From Neobacillus paridis (GTDB taxonomy: Bacteria; Bacillota; Bacilli; Bacillales; Cytobacillaceae), in assembly GCF_016765675.1 (NCBI RefSeq), contig NZ_JAESWB010000005.1, positions 186,001 through 250,000 on the forward strand: a DNA stretch of 64,000 bases. Direction: 5' to 3'. The notes under the pieces are model-generated. The model did no database searches and was not told the DNA's origin. It saw only the letters and a program-made list of their open reading frames with translations. A program made the position numbers and the translations under genes. Positions 43,493-50,793 of this stretch are shown piece after piece (positions within the stretch are counted from its first letter, which is position 1; each line of letters starts with the position of its first letter).

Positions 43493-43805
43493 AAAAAATT
43501 ATCCCCCTTTTGATATCCTTATTATATACTTAATGAAGGTTTAAAAGGTTTCAAAAAAATAAAATTTACAAAAAAAGGTAAATTCTCTTCGAAAAAAACA
43601 TAAAAATACAGGTCTAAAGAAGGTTGGAAATTGTTGACTCTCGGTATTCAAAGAAGAGGTTGGGCAAATTCTACTTGAACATTGCAAAAAGATTCCAGGC
43701 ACGCCGTTAATCAAATGTTTGAAACATTATTAATTAATGTGCAATGGTTCTGTTAAAAAAACAAAATGGAACAGATGCAGTTATTTTAAGGAGAATACTA
43801 AAAAA
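43493..43805. other. Non-coding gap with possible gene remnant
   Basis: Around 43650-43757 the plus strand reads EEVGQILLEHCKKIPGTP and, after a frame change, VNQMFETLLINVQW. This might be a degenerated gene tail, but I cannot identify a family. No signals accompany it. Confidence 0.3.
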
Positions 43806-43837
43806 GTCAGGCACCAACCATAATAACGGTGCCTGAC
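43806..43837 (-). terminator. Terminator, GTCAGGCACC repeat-family hairpin
   Basis: Perfect arms GTCAGGCACC (43806-43815) and GGTGCCTGAC (43828-43837) are followed by T6 on the minus strand. The same core recurs at 49072 and 53961. Confidence 0.8.
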
Positions 43838-43888
43838 ACTTTGCTAAAATGACTTGGAGTTTTTGATCGTTAGTAAAAACCTTTAAAT

Positions 43889-44149
43889 CTAGTTGTTTTT
43901 CCATACTCTTAACACATATCCTCCACAGCCACATTGATCGATAAATTTTACATCAATTTCGTTTCCGAAAGCTTGCTTCAGCTCTTCAGTTAAATAATCA
44001 TCAGGATTTCCAAAGGCAGCAGGAGTTACAATGTTTACATAGCAACCGTTTGCTGTCTGTTTTACGGCATCGATTGCGTCGTTTATCACTAATGAACGGT
44101 CCGTTTCATATTCATTATGTTCAAGTGCGATTGACCAATTCTTTTCCAT
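43889..44149 (-). CDS. Hypothetical small protein with QCGCGGYV motif (86 aa)
   Basis: This acidic soluble protein ends FIDQCGCGGYVLRVWKNN; its CGCGG motif may bind metal or be redox active. Not assigned to a named family. AGAGGTG is spaced six bases from the ATG at 44147-44149, which I prefer over the ATG and GTG immediately upstream. A repeat-type terminator follows. Confidence 0.65.
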   Translation of the reverse strand: MEKNWSIALEHNEYETDRSLVINDAIDAVKQTANGCYVNIVTPAAFGNPDDYLTEELKQAFGNEIDVKFIDQCGCGGYVLRVWKNN

Positions 44150-44244
44150 ATCCATCACCTCTTTACTTATTTTAAAACGAATAAAACAAGCGGATGGTGA
44201 TATATTTCACTTGCTTAGAAAACTTGACAAATGGTTATAGAAAT

Positions 44245-44290
44245 AAAAAAACTATCTTTCCATGCACTAACACAAAAAGATAGTTTTTTT
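44245..44290. terminator. Bidirectional terminator
   Basis: Arms AAAAAACTATCTTT and AAAGATAGTTTTTT pair around an 18-base loop. The hairpin ends six bases before the stop codon of the following small minus-strand gene. Confidence 0.75.
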
Positions 44291-44295
44291 GGCTT

Positions 44296-44433
44296 TTAAT
44301 GTTTTTTAACCGGAGTGACAACCGCAAATAAACTTTCCGCGGGGTCAGATACATTGAATTCAATGATATTGTATCCGTTTTTCCCGTCTTTGCATTCATT
44401 TTGTTTGGATGTTTGTAATTTAACATTGCTCAT
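44296..44433 (-). CDS. Unknown 45-aa protein with full expression signals
   Basis: The protein begins MSNVKLQTSKQNECKDGKNG and ends AVVTPVKKH. It is soluble with one Cys and has no membrane segment. GAGGAAG precedes ATG 44431-44433. A candidate promoter (TGCACA-N17-TATAGT, 44475-44503 minus) lies upstream and a strong terminator downstream, so a monocistronic transcript of ~170 nt is likely. No recognised family. Confidence 0.6.
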   Translation of the reverse strand: MSNVKLQTSKQNECKDGKNGYNIIEFNVSDPAESLFAVVTPVKKH

Positions 44434-44528
44434 TGTTCTTACTTCCTCTCATACATTTTTCCCACACAGAAGTTACTATATGAAGGACTTTAAAAAATGT
44501 GCATGGATTTTTGTATTATTTTCACTAC

Positions 44529-45263
44529 TTAAACTGCATCCCTTGCACCAATCTTTTTTACCGAAAGAATGGCCATTAGGAAAAGGGCAACGAACATATA
44601 AGCGCCCCCGCCAATTAAACCTAAGGATCGTGGTGTCATGTATTCTAAAGCGAAGCCGGATAATAGCATCGAAAGCCCCAATAAAGGGTTACTGATGGAG
44701 GCCAATAATCCAAACATGGTTCCATGATGTTCCTCGGGAATTTCCTTCATCAGCACCGTATCAAAACAAGTATTGCCAATCCCCGACATACATGCGGCAG
44801 CGCAAAACAGGATAAATGCAACAGCGACAAAATGGGTTCGGCTCAATAATACGATTCTCTTTATAAACCAGCTGTGGGATGGCCGATTTTCTCGTAGGGC
44901 TATAAATGGCCTCCCCTGCGGCTAACATAAAGGTACTTACGTAGACGATCCAAAGGTCCTCTTTACCATGAACCATTAGAAAGGATAAGGCAAACACAAT
45001 CCGTACGAGATCAGTTGTTACCAAGATGTTTTTTCGTGAAAAACGGTCTGCCAGTCTCCCTCCGATTGGTGCAAAAATGAGATAAGGCAGAGCCGAATGG
45101 CTAAGGTCACACCGACAGCTAGACCGGAACCAGTTAACTCTAAAATGAGAGCAAGAACCGCGACAGAACTAAACCGGTCCCCAATCCCATTCACTACCCC
45201 TACCAGAAATAACCTACAATAATATTTTTCTTGTTTTACAAAAGACGCAGTAAATTTCATCAC
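44529..45263 (-). pseudogene. MFS transporter, frameshifted and internally deleted
   Basis: Three frames together encode pieces of one major facilitator. 45263 to ~45095 gives helices 1-2 (VVNGIGDRFSSVAVLALILE). A frameshift near 45090 leads to LPYLIFAPIGGRLADRFSRKN and helices 3-5, down to ~44850. A second break near 44850 jumps to C-terminal helices (DTVLMKEIPEEHHGTMFGLLASISNP), ending at 44529. Total coding is ~245 residues against ~400 for the family, so the middle is missing too. It lies directly downstream of the ArsR-type regulator, its likely former controller. Not functional. Confidence 0.85.
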
Positions 45264-45277
45264 CTTCTTTTATAAAT

Positions 45278-45303
45278 ATCTAATTTGATACTTATCTAAT
45301 TTG
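45278..45303. promoter_or_regulatory. ArsR-type operator repeats before the MFS pseudogene
   Basis: ATCTAATTTGATA (45278-45290) and ATCTAATTTG (45294-45303) are direct repeats 16 bp apart, matching the half-sites of the large palindrome upstream of the regulator gene. Confidence 0.55.
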
Positions 45304-45324
45304 TTTTCAAAAAAAATTTCTCTG

Positions 45325-45903
45325 TTAACGCAGCCACCACAACTCAACCGGATTTAACTCATATTGGTTATTTTCCCGATACATAAATTGGCACATAATC
45401 AGTTCGCGGCGTAATGTAGCATAATCCTCATGAAATTGCTTTAAATATTCGTTGATTTCTTTTTCCGGATACACTTTTCCCATTTCCAATCCATTAATCA
45501 TATGCTCAAGCACCACGAGCTTTTTCTTGCGCTGCGCCGGGAAGTTCTTCAATTTTCCATCTTTTGTAAAGAAATTCTGAATAATTGCATTGCGTTCCTC
45601 TGCTGTCACTACCATTTCCATATTGTTTTCTCCCCCCATTCCAATGTTTAAAATCGCCTTCGCGCCCATCTCCAATGCTTTTATATTCAGCGAAAAATAG
45701 ATGGTGTTTTTGTCACGTCGTTCCTTTATCAGTCCGACTTCCCTCAGTTTTGCGATGTGATGAGTGATCGTTGGCGGTTTCAGTCCCAGCTTTCCGGCCA
45801 TTGCTTGGCCATGCAATGGACCCTGCTTCAACAGCGCAATAATACGAATTCGAGTTAGGTCCCCCAGTGCCTTATGAAATTCAACCATTTTGTTTAATTG
45901 CAT
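45325..45903 (-). CDS. ArsR-family regulator with C-terminal DUF2087 domain
   Basis: This 192-residue protein has an N-terminal ArsR winged helix (about residues 5-85: ALGDLTRIRIIALLKQGPLHGQ and the recognition helix KPPTITHHIAKL) and a C-terminal DUF2087 domain (about 110-190: KDGKLKNFPAQRKKKLVVLEHM). No metal-binding ELCVCDL box is seen, so the signal is not an obvious metal. TAGGTGG lies nine bases before ATG 45901-45903, preferred over an upstream GTG. It is followed by the broken MFS gene. Confidence 0.85.
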   Translation of the reverse strand: MQLNKMVEFHKALGDLTRIRIIALLKQGPLHGQAMAGKLGLKPPTITHHIAKLREVGLIKERRDKNTIYFSLNIKALEMGAKAILNIGMGGENNMEMVVTAEERNAIIQNFFTKDGKLKNFPAQRKKKLVVLEHMINGLEMGKVYPEKEINEYLKQFHEDYATLRRELIMCQFMYRENNQYELNPVELWWLR

Positions 45904-45927
45904 TTTTTGAACCACCTACTTAGATTA

Positions 45928-45959
45928 ATATCAAATTAGATATTAATCTAATTTGATAT
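45928..45959. promoter_or_regulatory. Large perfect palindrome, autoregulatory operator of the ArsR gene
   Basis: Arms ATATCAAATTAGAT (45928-45941) and ATCTAATTTGATAT (45946-45959) are perfect 14-mers around ATTA, 25 bases upstream of the start codon. The half-site recurs before the MFS gene. Confidence 0.7.
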
Positions 45960-46205
45960 GATTATCAAGAGGTAAATGAACTTTTTCCAAAAAAGTTCCC
46001 TACAAATTCATGACGTTCCGTATACTTCACAAAATGGCACTACAAATAGAGGATAGAACCGCAATGTTCTATCCCTTTCTTTGCAATGAATGCTTTCCTA
46101 GGTTTTCATTTAGATATTGAAAATAAAAAACCGCTGGTGCGGTAACACCATACGGATTAAAGCAAGCATTGTTTTCTATTCTACAGCTGAATATTTTTTT
46201 TTATG
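45960..46205. other. Non-coding gap
   Basis: It contains a hairpin GGATAGAAC (46051-46059) / GTTCTATCC (46066-46074). No gene is seen. Confidence 0.4.
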
Positions 46206-46388
46206 TTAAATCCACTGAATAGAGCCAAACTCACCATGCGGATGATTTTGTGATTTAAATCTTCTATATTCATATTCCAATTTTGAAAGGGACAATTCGT
46301 TTAGCCGCTTATCTTCTTTTGTAAACACGTTAAAAAAAATAAGTTTATTGATTAGTTTTTGTCTCTTTTTTTCAACGTTACCTTTCAT
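46206..46388 (-). CDS. FbpA-family Fur-regulated basic protein
   Basis: This 60-residue basic protein (EKKRQKLINKLIFFNVFTKE, then LNELSLSKLEYEY) matches the Bacillus FbpA family, small proteins induced on iron limitation that cooperate with the sRNA FsrA in iron sparing. AAGGAG lies eight bases before ATG 46386-46388. I could not find a clear Fur box (GATAATGATTATC-like) upstream. Monocistronic. Confidence 0.75.
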   Translation of the reverse strand: MKGNVEKKRQKLINKLIFFNVFTKEDKRLNELSLSKLEYEYRRFKSQNHPHGEFGSIQWI

Positions 46389-46540
46389 GAAAAACACTCC
46401 TTGCATTTAACTTAACATTAGCGTCCGATTCCCGACAACTGATGATTTTTTAGTTTCTTAACTTATTTCTATTTTATACTTATAATTCCTATATGTAAAG
46501 TATGAATTAAAATACAAAAAAATCACCTTAACACATGGAA

Positions 46541-46563
46541 AAACTCCCAATCTACGGGAGTTT
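46541..46563 (-). terminator. Terminator of the YitT-family gene
   Basis: Arms AAACTCCC and GGGAGTTT with a seven-base loop, followed by T5 on the minus strand. Confidence 0.75.
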
Positions 46564-46588
46564 CACTTTTAGTTATGTCTTCTCCCCT

Positions 46589-47173
46589 TTATCCTTCGTT
46601 TTTTACGATGGAAGATGTGATAAACGCGACTATAACAATAGCCAGACAGGAACACAGAAAGCTTTTCAGATCAAATAAGGCAAATCCGGCCATAACGATG
46701 AGCCCATCAAGTAATATTATGATGATGGCGATGTTAATGGAAGTTGTTTTGGAAATCACTCTTGCCAATAAATCCGTTCCACCGGTGCTTGTCTCGTATT
46801 TAAGCATAAGAGCCACTCCGATCCCAATAATGATCCCGCCTAACAAAGCACTTTCAAGAGTTGTTGCATGAAATTGCGAGCGAATCGGTGAGAACAAATC
46901 AATAAATAAAGAAGAAACCAATAAACCTTCCAAACTATTTAAAAAATAGGCTTTTTCATAATAAGCGGCCAGCAGGCAAATCGGCAGGCTTAAAAAAAGC
47001 ATCGTCATCCCTGTCTGAACATGAAAGTAATAATGAAGAATGAGCGCTATCCCAATAATTCCACCATCGATTAAATGATGTGGTACTAAAAAAGCATTAA
47101 TCCCAACGGCCAATAACATACTCCCAACAATCGTCGCAATAAATTTCGAAAAAATAACAATCACCTTGACCAA
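46589..47173 (-). CDS. Short YitT-family membrane protein
   Basis: This protein of up to 194 residues has five membrane helices and the YitT signatures GINAFLVPHHLIDGGIIGIAL and STGGTDLLARVIS. Usual family members are ~280 residues with a C-terminal cytoplasmic DUF2179 domain, which is absent here; the protein ends SSIVKNEG after the last helix. The start is unclear: TTG 47171-47173 lacks a ribosome site, and AAGGTG lies inside the first codons, pointing to a start several codons later, possibly non-AUG. Function of the family is not established. Confidence 0.75.
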   Translation of the reverse strand: MVKVIVIFSKFIATIVGSMLLAVGINAFLVPHHLIDGGIIGIALILHYYFHVQTGMTMLFLSLPICLLAAYYEKAYFLNSLEGLLVSSLFIDLFSPIRSQFHATTLESALLGGIIIGIGVALMLKYETSTGGTDLLARVISKTTSINIAIIIILLDGLIVMAGFALFDLKSFLCSCLAIVIVAFITSSIVKNEG

Positions 47174-47250
47174 CTTTTTGGTTTATTTTATGATTGATTT
47201 TTCCAATTCAGAATTTGATTTAAGCCATCAGTTTTAAACAAATTGCGACT

Positions 47251-47400
47251 TTAGTTTTTTTCAAAACGCTTAATGGAAAACTGCGAAATATCGACATCAT
47301 TTTTTCCAGAAATAATTAGGTTGCATAAAGCTTCGCCCACCGCACTGCTAAATTTAAAACTGTGACCGGAAAACCCTGCGGCGATTGCCACACAAACTAG
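47251..47400 (-). pseudogene. C-terminal remnant of a sarcosine oxidase-like FAD enzyme
   Basis: The minus strand reads VAIAAGFSGHSFKFSSAVGE followed by LISGKNDVDISQFSIKRF and a stop. This is the final ~45 residues of monomeric sarcosine oxidase / N-methyltryptophan oxidase (the AGFSGHGFK motif). Nothing upstream continues it, so only the 3' end survives. Confidence 0.7.
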
Positions 47401-47413
47401 TTTAAAGCTTTTT

Positions 47414-47457
47414 AATATTCAAACTGTAGGTTTTATTAAATTTGAATATTTTTTTAC
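47414..47457 (+). terminator. Hairpin with T-tail
   Basis: Arms AATATTCAAA (47414-47423) and TTTGAATATT (47441-47450) are followed by T5. No plus-strand gene precedes it, so it may be a relic. Confidence 0.5.
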
Positions 47458-47628
47458 AATTTCGTCCCTCAATCGATCCTGTAATTTTCATCACACCTTC
47501 GCTTAATCATCGAAGGTACAATTTATCAGTAAGGAAGAGGCCTTCGCGGGGACTTATTGAGTCGTTTTTAAATCAATTAACCTCAGGGGGAAGATCCTCA
47601 AAAGTTTTTTAAAGGAGGAGGTAAGATC
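47458..47628. other. Leader of the small membrane-anchored protein gene
   Basis: It holds an inverted repeat CCTTCG/CGAAGG (about 47496-47516). No coding signal is seen. Confidence 0.35.
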
Positions 47629-47946
47629 ATGCTTAAAATATTGGTATTTGTTCTCATTGCTATTAATCTTGTTTTATTCAGTATGTTCTTTGAAGGGCTG
47701 ATCGAGCAATATAAGTTAGAAAAAGAAGAGGCAAAAAATACCGTCAAAGGTGGAATGGAAGGATACTTGGAGCAAACGTTCGGCATTGGCGCCTTTAAGA
47801 TTTTTAAATCGATGGTCGACATTGATGGCAATGTCAGATATTTAGTATATTTGCCGAAATACGAGTGGTTCAAAGCCCCGACATATCAATGGTATGAAGT
47901 ATATGCCACCCAAAACGGATATCAGCATACAGAAGTAAACCGATAA
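47629..47946 (+). CDS. Hypothetical protein with N-terminal membrane helix (105 aa)
   Basis: A very strong ribosome site (AAAGGAGGAGG) precedes the ATG. One N-terminal helix (about residues 3-22) and an ~80-residue outer or inner domain with GGMEGYLEQTFGIGAFKIFK and YLVYLPKYEWFKAP follow. Not recognised. A terminator follows, so it is a single-gene unit. Confidence 0.7.
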   Translation: MLKILVFVLIAINLVLFSMFFEGLIEQYKLEKEEAKNTVKGGMEGYLEQTFGIGAFKIFKSMVDIDGNVRYLVYLPKYEWFKAPTYQWYEVYATQNGYQHTEVNR

Positions 47947-48012
47947 TTTTTTTAAAATTACATAGAACCTCTGAAAAGTCTGCCACGTCCTTACGATGAA
48001 ATCCCCAAAAAA

Positions 48013-48041
48013 GGATACAGAATCACAAGATTCTCGTATCC
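48013..48041. terminator. Bidirectional terminator
   Basis: Arms GGATACAGAATC (48013-48024) and GATTCTCGTATCC (48029-48041), nearly complementary, are followed by T7 on the plus strand and preceded by A-run for the minus strand. It serves the small protein gene and the HAD gene. Confidence 0.8.
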
Positions 48042-48089
48042 TTTTTTTGCCCATCCTATTAGCTAAGATACATGTTGCAGCATAATTAA

Positions 48090-48944
48090 TTAAACCAAGA
48101 ATTTCTCCTTCAAGTAATAGTAAACTCCGTCTTCGTCGCAAGTGAAATTCGTCACTTCATCGGTAATTTTTTTCACCCGGTCTGTTGCATTTTTCATCGC
48201 AACTGCTTGATGGACCAGCTTCAGCATTGGCAAATCATTGTCACTATCACCAATAGCCAACGCATCATTAATAGATAAACCAAAGTGTTTTAACATCTGT
48301 TGAACCCCTGTTGCTTTATCTACGTTCGCTACCATCACCTCAGCATTGTGCTCTGATGATACTGACATCGTAAATTCGATTTCTTTTTGCAATTGCTCCA
48401 GTTCTTTTTTCCAGCTATTAATATGATCTTTTGTTCGAGCAAAAAAGTAAAATTTGGAGAATTCCTTTCCTGTAATATCGTCCTTCCAGTCAATTCCTTC
48501 TGTAATTGCTTTCTTTCGCTCAAGCCATTCATTAATCCCGACGCTTTCCGGCTTCGGATCCTCAATCTCAGCTTCCATAAATGCTTGATCCTGTTTTAGG
48601 GCAATGCGAGGGGCTCCGTATGGAAAAAGTTCATAGTACACTTTATGTTCTTCCGCCATTTGAACCACTTTTTCAACGAGATTAAGCGGCAGGGTATGTT
48701 TAAAAACGATTTTCTCGCCAACGTAACCGGCCATTCCGTTTGAAGCCACAACCCCATCTACTTGAAAACCAGGTGGAACCAATCCTTCAATTTCTTCATA
48801 TGCTCTTCCAGTCGCAATAAAGACTAGTATTCCTTTTTCCCTTAGTTTATCAATGATCTCTTTCGTACGAACACTTACTCTATTTTGATGGTTTAAAATC
48901 GTACCATCCATATCTAAAAATATTGCCTTTGTTGTATATTCCAT
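48090..48944 (-). CDS. Cof-type HAD-IIB family phosphatase
   Basis: This protein of about 284 residues has motif I FLDMDGTIL, motif II FIATGRAYEE and the C-terminal motif IGDSDNDLPMLK (DALAIGDSDND), all intact. The cap is type IIB. Such enzymes dephosphorylate sugar phosphates or other small metabolites. The frame extends 24 codons upstream, but ATG 48942-48944 has GGAGGAAAA at good spacing and begins METTKAIFLD-like. Monocistronic. Confidence 0.85.
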   Translation of the reverse strand: MEYTTKAIFLDMDGTILNHQNRVSVRTKEIIDKLREKGILVFIATGRAYEEIEGLVPPGFQVDGVVASNGMAGYVGEKIVFKHTLPLNLVEKVVQMAEEHKVYYELFPYGAPRIALKQDQAFMEAEIEDPKPESVGINEWLERKKAITEGIDWKDDITGKEFSKFYFFARTKDHINSWKKELEQLQKEIEFTMSVSSEHNAEVMVANVDKATGVQQMLKHFGLSINDALAIGDSDNDLPMLKLVHQAVAMKNATDRVKKITDEVTNFTCDEDGVYYYLKEKFLV

Positions 48945-49071
48945 GCCGTTTTTCCTCCACCTATGTAAAAAAATGATGTCTCCCCTAGTATACACCGTCA
49001 TGCGTCCTGCTGCCAAAAAAGCTTGTCAATTTGCGCACCATTCTTTAGCACTTGCTTTTCCCTTTTTAAAA

Positions 49072-49109
49072 AGTGCCAGGCACCATGTTTTCACATGGTG
49101 CCTGGCACT
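49072..49109 (-). terminator. Perfect 16-bp hairpin of the GGCACC repeat family
   Basis: Arms AGTGCCAGGCACCATG (49072-49087) and CATGGTGCCTGGCACT (49094-49109) are perfect, with T5 on the minus strand. It lies downstream of a second hairpin. Confidence 0.75.
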
Positions 49110-49127
49110 GGTGTTGTTATTCACCAA

Positions 49128-49160
49128 AAATTGGCAAGCGCTTTTAGCACTTGCCAATTT
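49128..49160 (-). terminator. Terminator of the C69 peptidase gene
   Basis: Arms AAATTGGCAAG and CTTGCCAATTT lie just beyond the stop codon, followed by T5 on the minus strand. Confidence 0.75.
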
Positions 49161-49164
49161 TATT

Positions 49165-50631
49165 TTATAGATCTGGATTGAAGACACCTTTTGAATGACT
49201 GGCAATCTTCGTAATTAATTCATTTCGTAGGGTTTTAGATTTTGAGTAGGCATCTTCAGCTGTTTTATTACTATATTTATTTAAATAATCAATCGCTTTT
49301 TTCGGATCCTTTTTATATAAGTTCAAAGCTTCTTTTTCAACTGAAGGCTGTTTGGCCAATAATTTATCTTCGTATTTGCCCCAATAGTTTTTCACGCCAA
49401 CACCAAGATTAGCAGGGTCTGTTGCGGCTAAAGCTGCAGGAGCTCGGAAAGCCCAGTAAGCTGAATCAGTGCTAAAAATGTCGTTGCCATGCTTATAAGC
49501 AGTAGGAGTGTCCAGAATTGCTGCATAAAATGGCAAATAAACACTGTATTCCGGATTAGCTAAGCTAAGCCACATCACATTGTTAATTTTATTCGCTCTC
49601 AATTGAATCACATGAGATTCCACTGTCCGGTCAACACCTACAGCCCGTTCATCTTTACCAGTTGGGGTAGATGGATCATACGGAGTCCCTTCATAGTGAG
49701 ATCCCAAAAATTTCATGACTTGTTTTGGCGTAATTTTCTTATCTGGCGTCATAAATAATGGATAACGTTGTAATTCAGCATTTTGCGTAATCGACGGAGT
49801 AAAGGTTCTTTCTCCCCACCATTCTCTGCGGGAATTGTATTTTTGGCCAACTTCTCCATAAGTTCCGGCAAAGTCAAATGGTTTATCTTTACTATAGTTG
49901 GTAATTAGACCTTTTCCAACCGCGTAAGAAATAACTGTTTTCGATCCCATGAAGTTTTTCGTATCGTTTTGATTGTAATTATCAATTCTTAATCCATTGG
50001 CCACAATGAGATATTTAGTGTCAGGCACTCTTTCAGCCACCCATTGATGGCCTGTGGCCACTTCAAAATACCAGATTTCATTTTTATCGGCAATGGCCAG
50101 TCCGTTGGCTTCGGCAGAACCATATTTTTCAATGTACTGACCAAGTAATTTGGCACCGTCACGGGCTGTTTTTACACGTGGTAAAATCAATGACGGAATG
50201 ACCGATTCAGTCACACCTTTCGCAATAAATGGATCGGCTTTTTCTGCTTTTTCATTGGCGTACGCACTATTTGTAGCCGAAACCGCAACGCCGTATTCAT
50301 TAATTCCTGCTTCCTCGAAAGGCCCTTCTGAAGGATCCCAGTCTGGTACCGCAATATATTTGTAAGAAACTGATGGTTGCGTGACCGTTAAACCCGTGAC
50401 AAATTTTTGTTTTTCTCCCTTTTTGTGCGTTTTTCGAGGGAATACCTTGACATGTTTTGACCATGCGCTTGATACATCCTCATTGCGCGCAACCAAGACA
50501 GAGCCATCTGCGGTCGCCTTTTTTCCGGCAAAAACCGATGTACAAGCGCTCGCAGGAAATGCAAAGCCTCCAACTAATAAGGCCGTACTGGCAACTGCAG
50601 CTATTGCTCTTTTCATCCTGTGTGCCTTCAT
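49165..50631 (-). CDS. Secreted C69-family dipeptidase (PepD-like Ntn hydrolase)
   Basis: This 488-residue protein has a signal peptide (MKAHRMKRAI...FPASA) directly before Cys30 of CTSVFAGKKATADGSVLVARNED, the N-terminal nucleophile expected after processing. The PepD-type downstream pattern includes AVSATNSAYAN, GHQWVAERVPD and RREWWGERTFTPS. Most C69 dipeptidases are cytoplasmic, so the export signal is notable. RBS GGGAGGAAAG. It would cleave dipeptides or peptidoglycan-derived peptides outside the cell. Monocistronic with two terminators. Confidence 0.85.
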   Translation of the reverse strand: MKAHRMKRAIAAVASTALLVGGFAFPASACTSVFAGKKATADGSVLVARNEDVSSAWSKHVKVFPRKTHKKGEKQKFVTGLTVTQPSVSYKYIAVPDWDPSEGPFEEAGINEYGVAVSATNSAYANEKAEKADPFIAKGVTESVIPSLILPRVKTARDGAKLLGQYIEKYGSAEANGLAIADKNEIWYFEVATGHQWVAERVPDTKYLIVANGLRIDNYNQNDTKNFMGSKTVISYAVGKGLITNYSKDKPFDFAGTYGEVGQKYNSRREWWGERTFTPSITQNAELQRYPLFMTPDKKITPKQVMKFLGSHYEGTPYDPSTPTGKDERAVGVDRTVESHVIQLRANKINNVMWLSLANPEYSVYLPFYAAILDTPTAYKHGNDIFSTDSAYWAFRAPAALAATDPANLGVGVKNYWGKYEDKLLAKQPSVEKEALNLYKKDPKKAIDYLNKYSNKTAEDAYSKSKTLRNELITKIASHSKGVFNPDL

Positions 50632-50793
50632 TTTCTTTCCTCCCTTTATATCTCTTATTGGAACAAGCTTATTATAACGTCAGTTAAGAAAAGGAAATGT
50701 TAGCACTTTCACATTTTGTATATGCACACAAAAAATTCATAATTTCCGTTGGCTGAATGGAGCTACTGACCCGTTTTTAGGCGAATTTTACTT

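Noticed and set aside
43640..43790. Possible gene remnant EEVGQILLEHCKKIPGTP
   Set aside because: Two short frames suggest a tail, but no family was recognised and no expression signals are present.
44296..44433. Bacteriocin or RiPP precursor
   Set aside because: No leader/GG cleavage motif, no Cys/Ser/Thr-rich core and no modification or export genes nearby.
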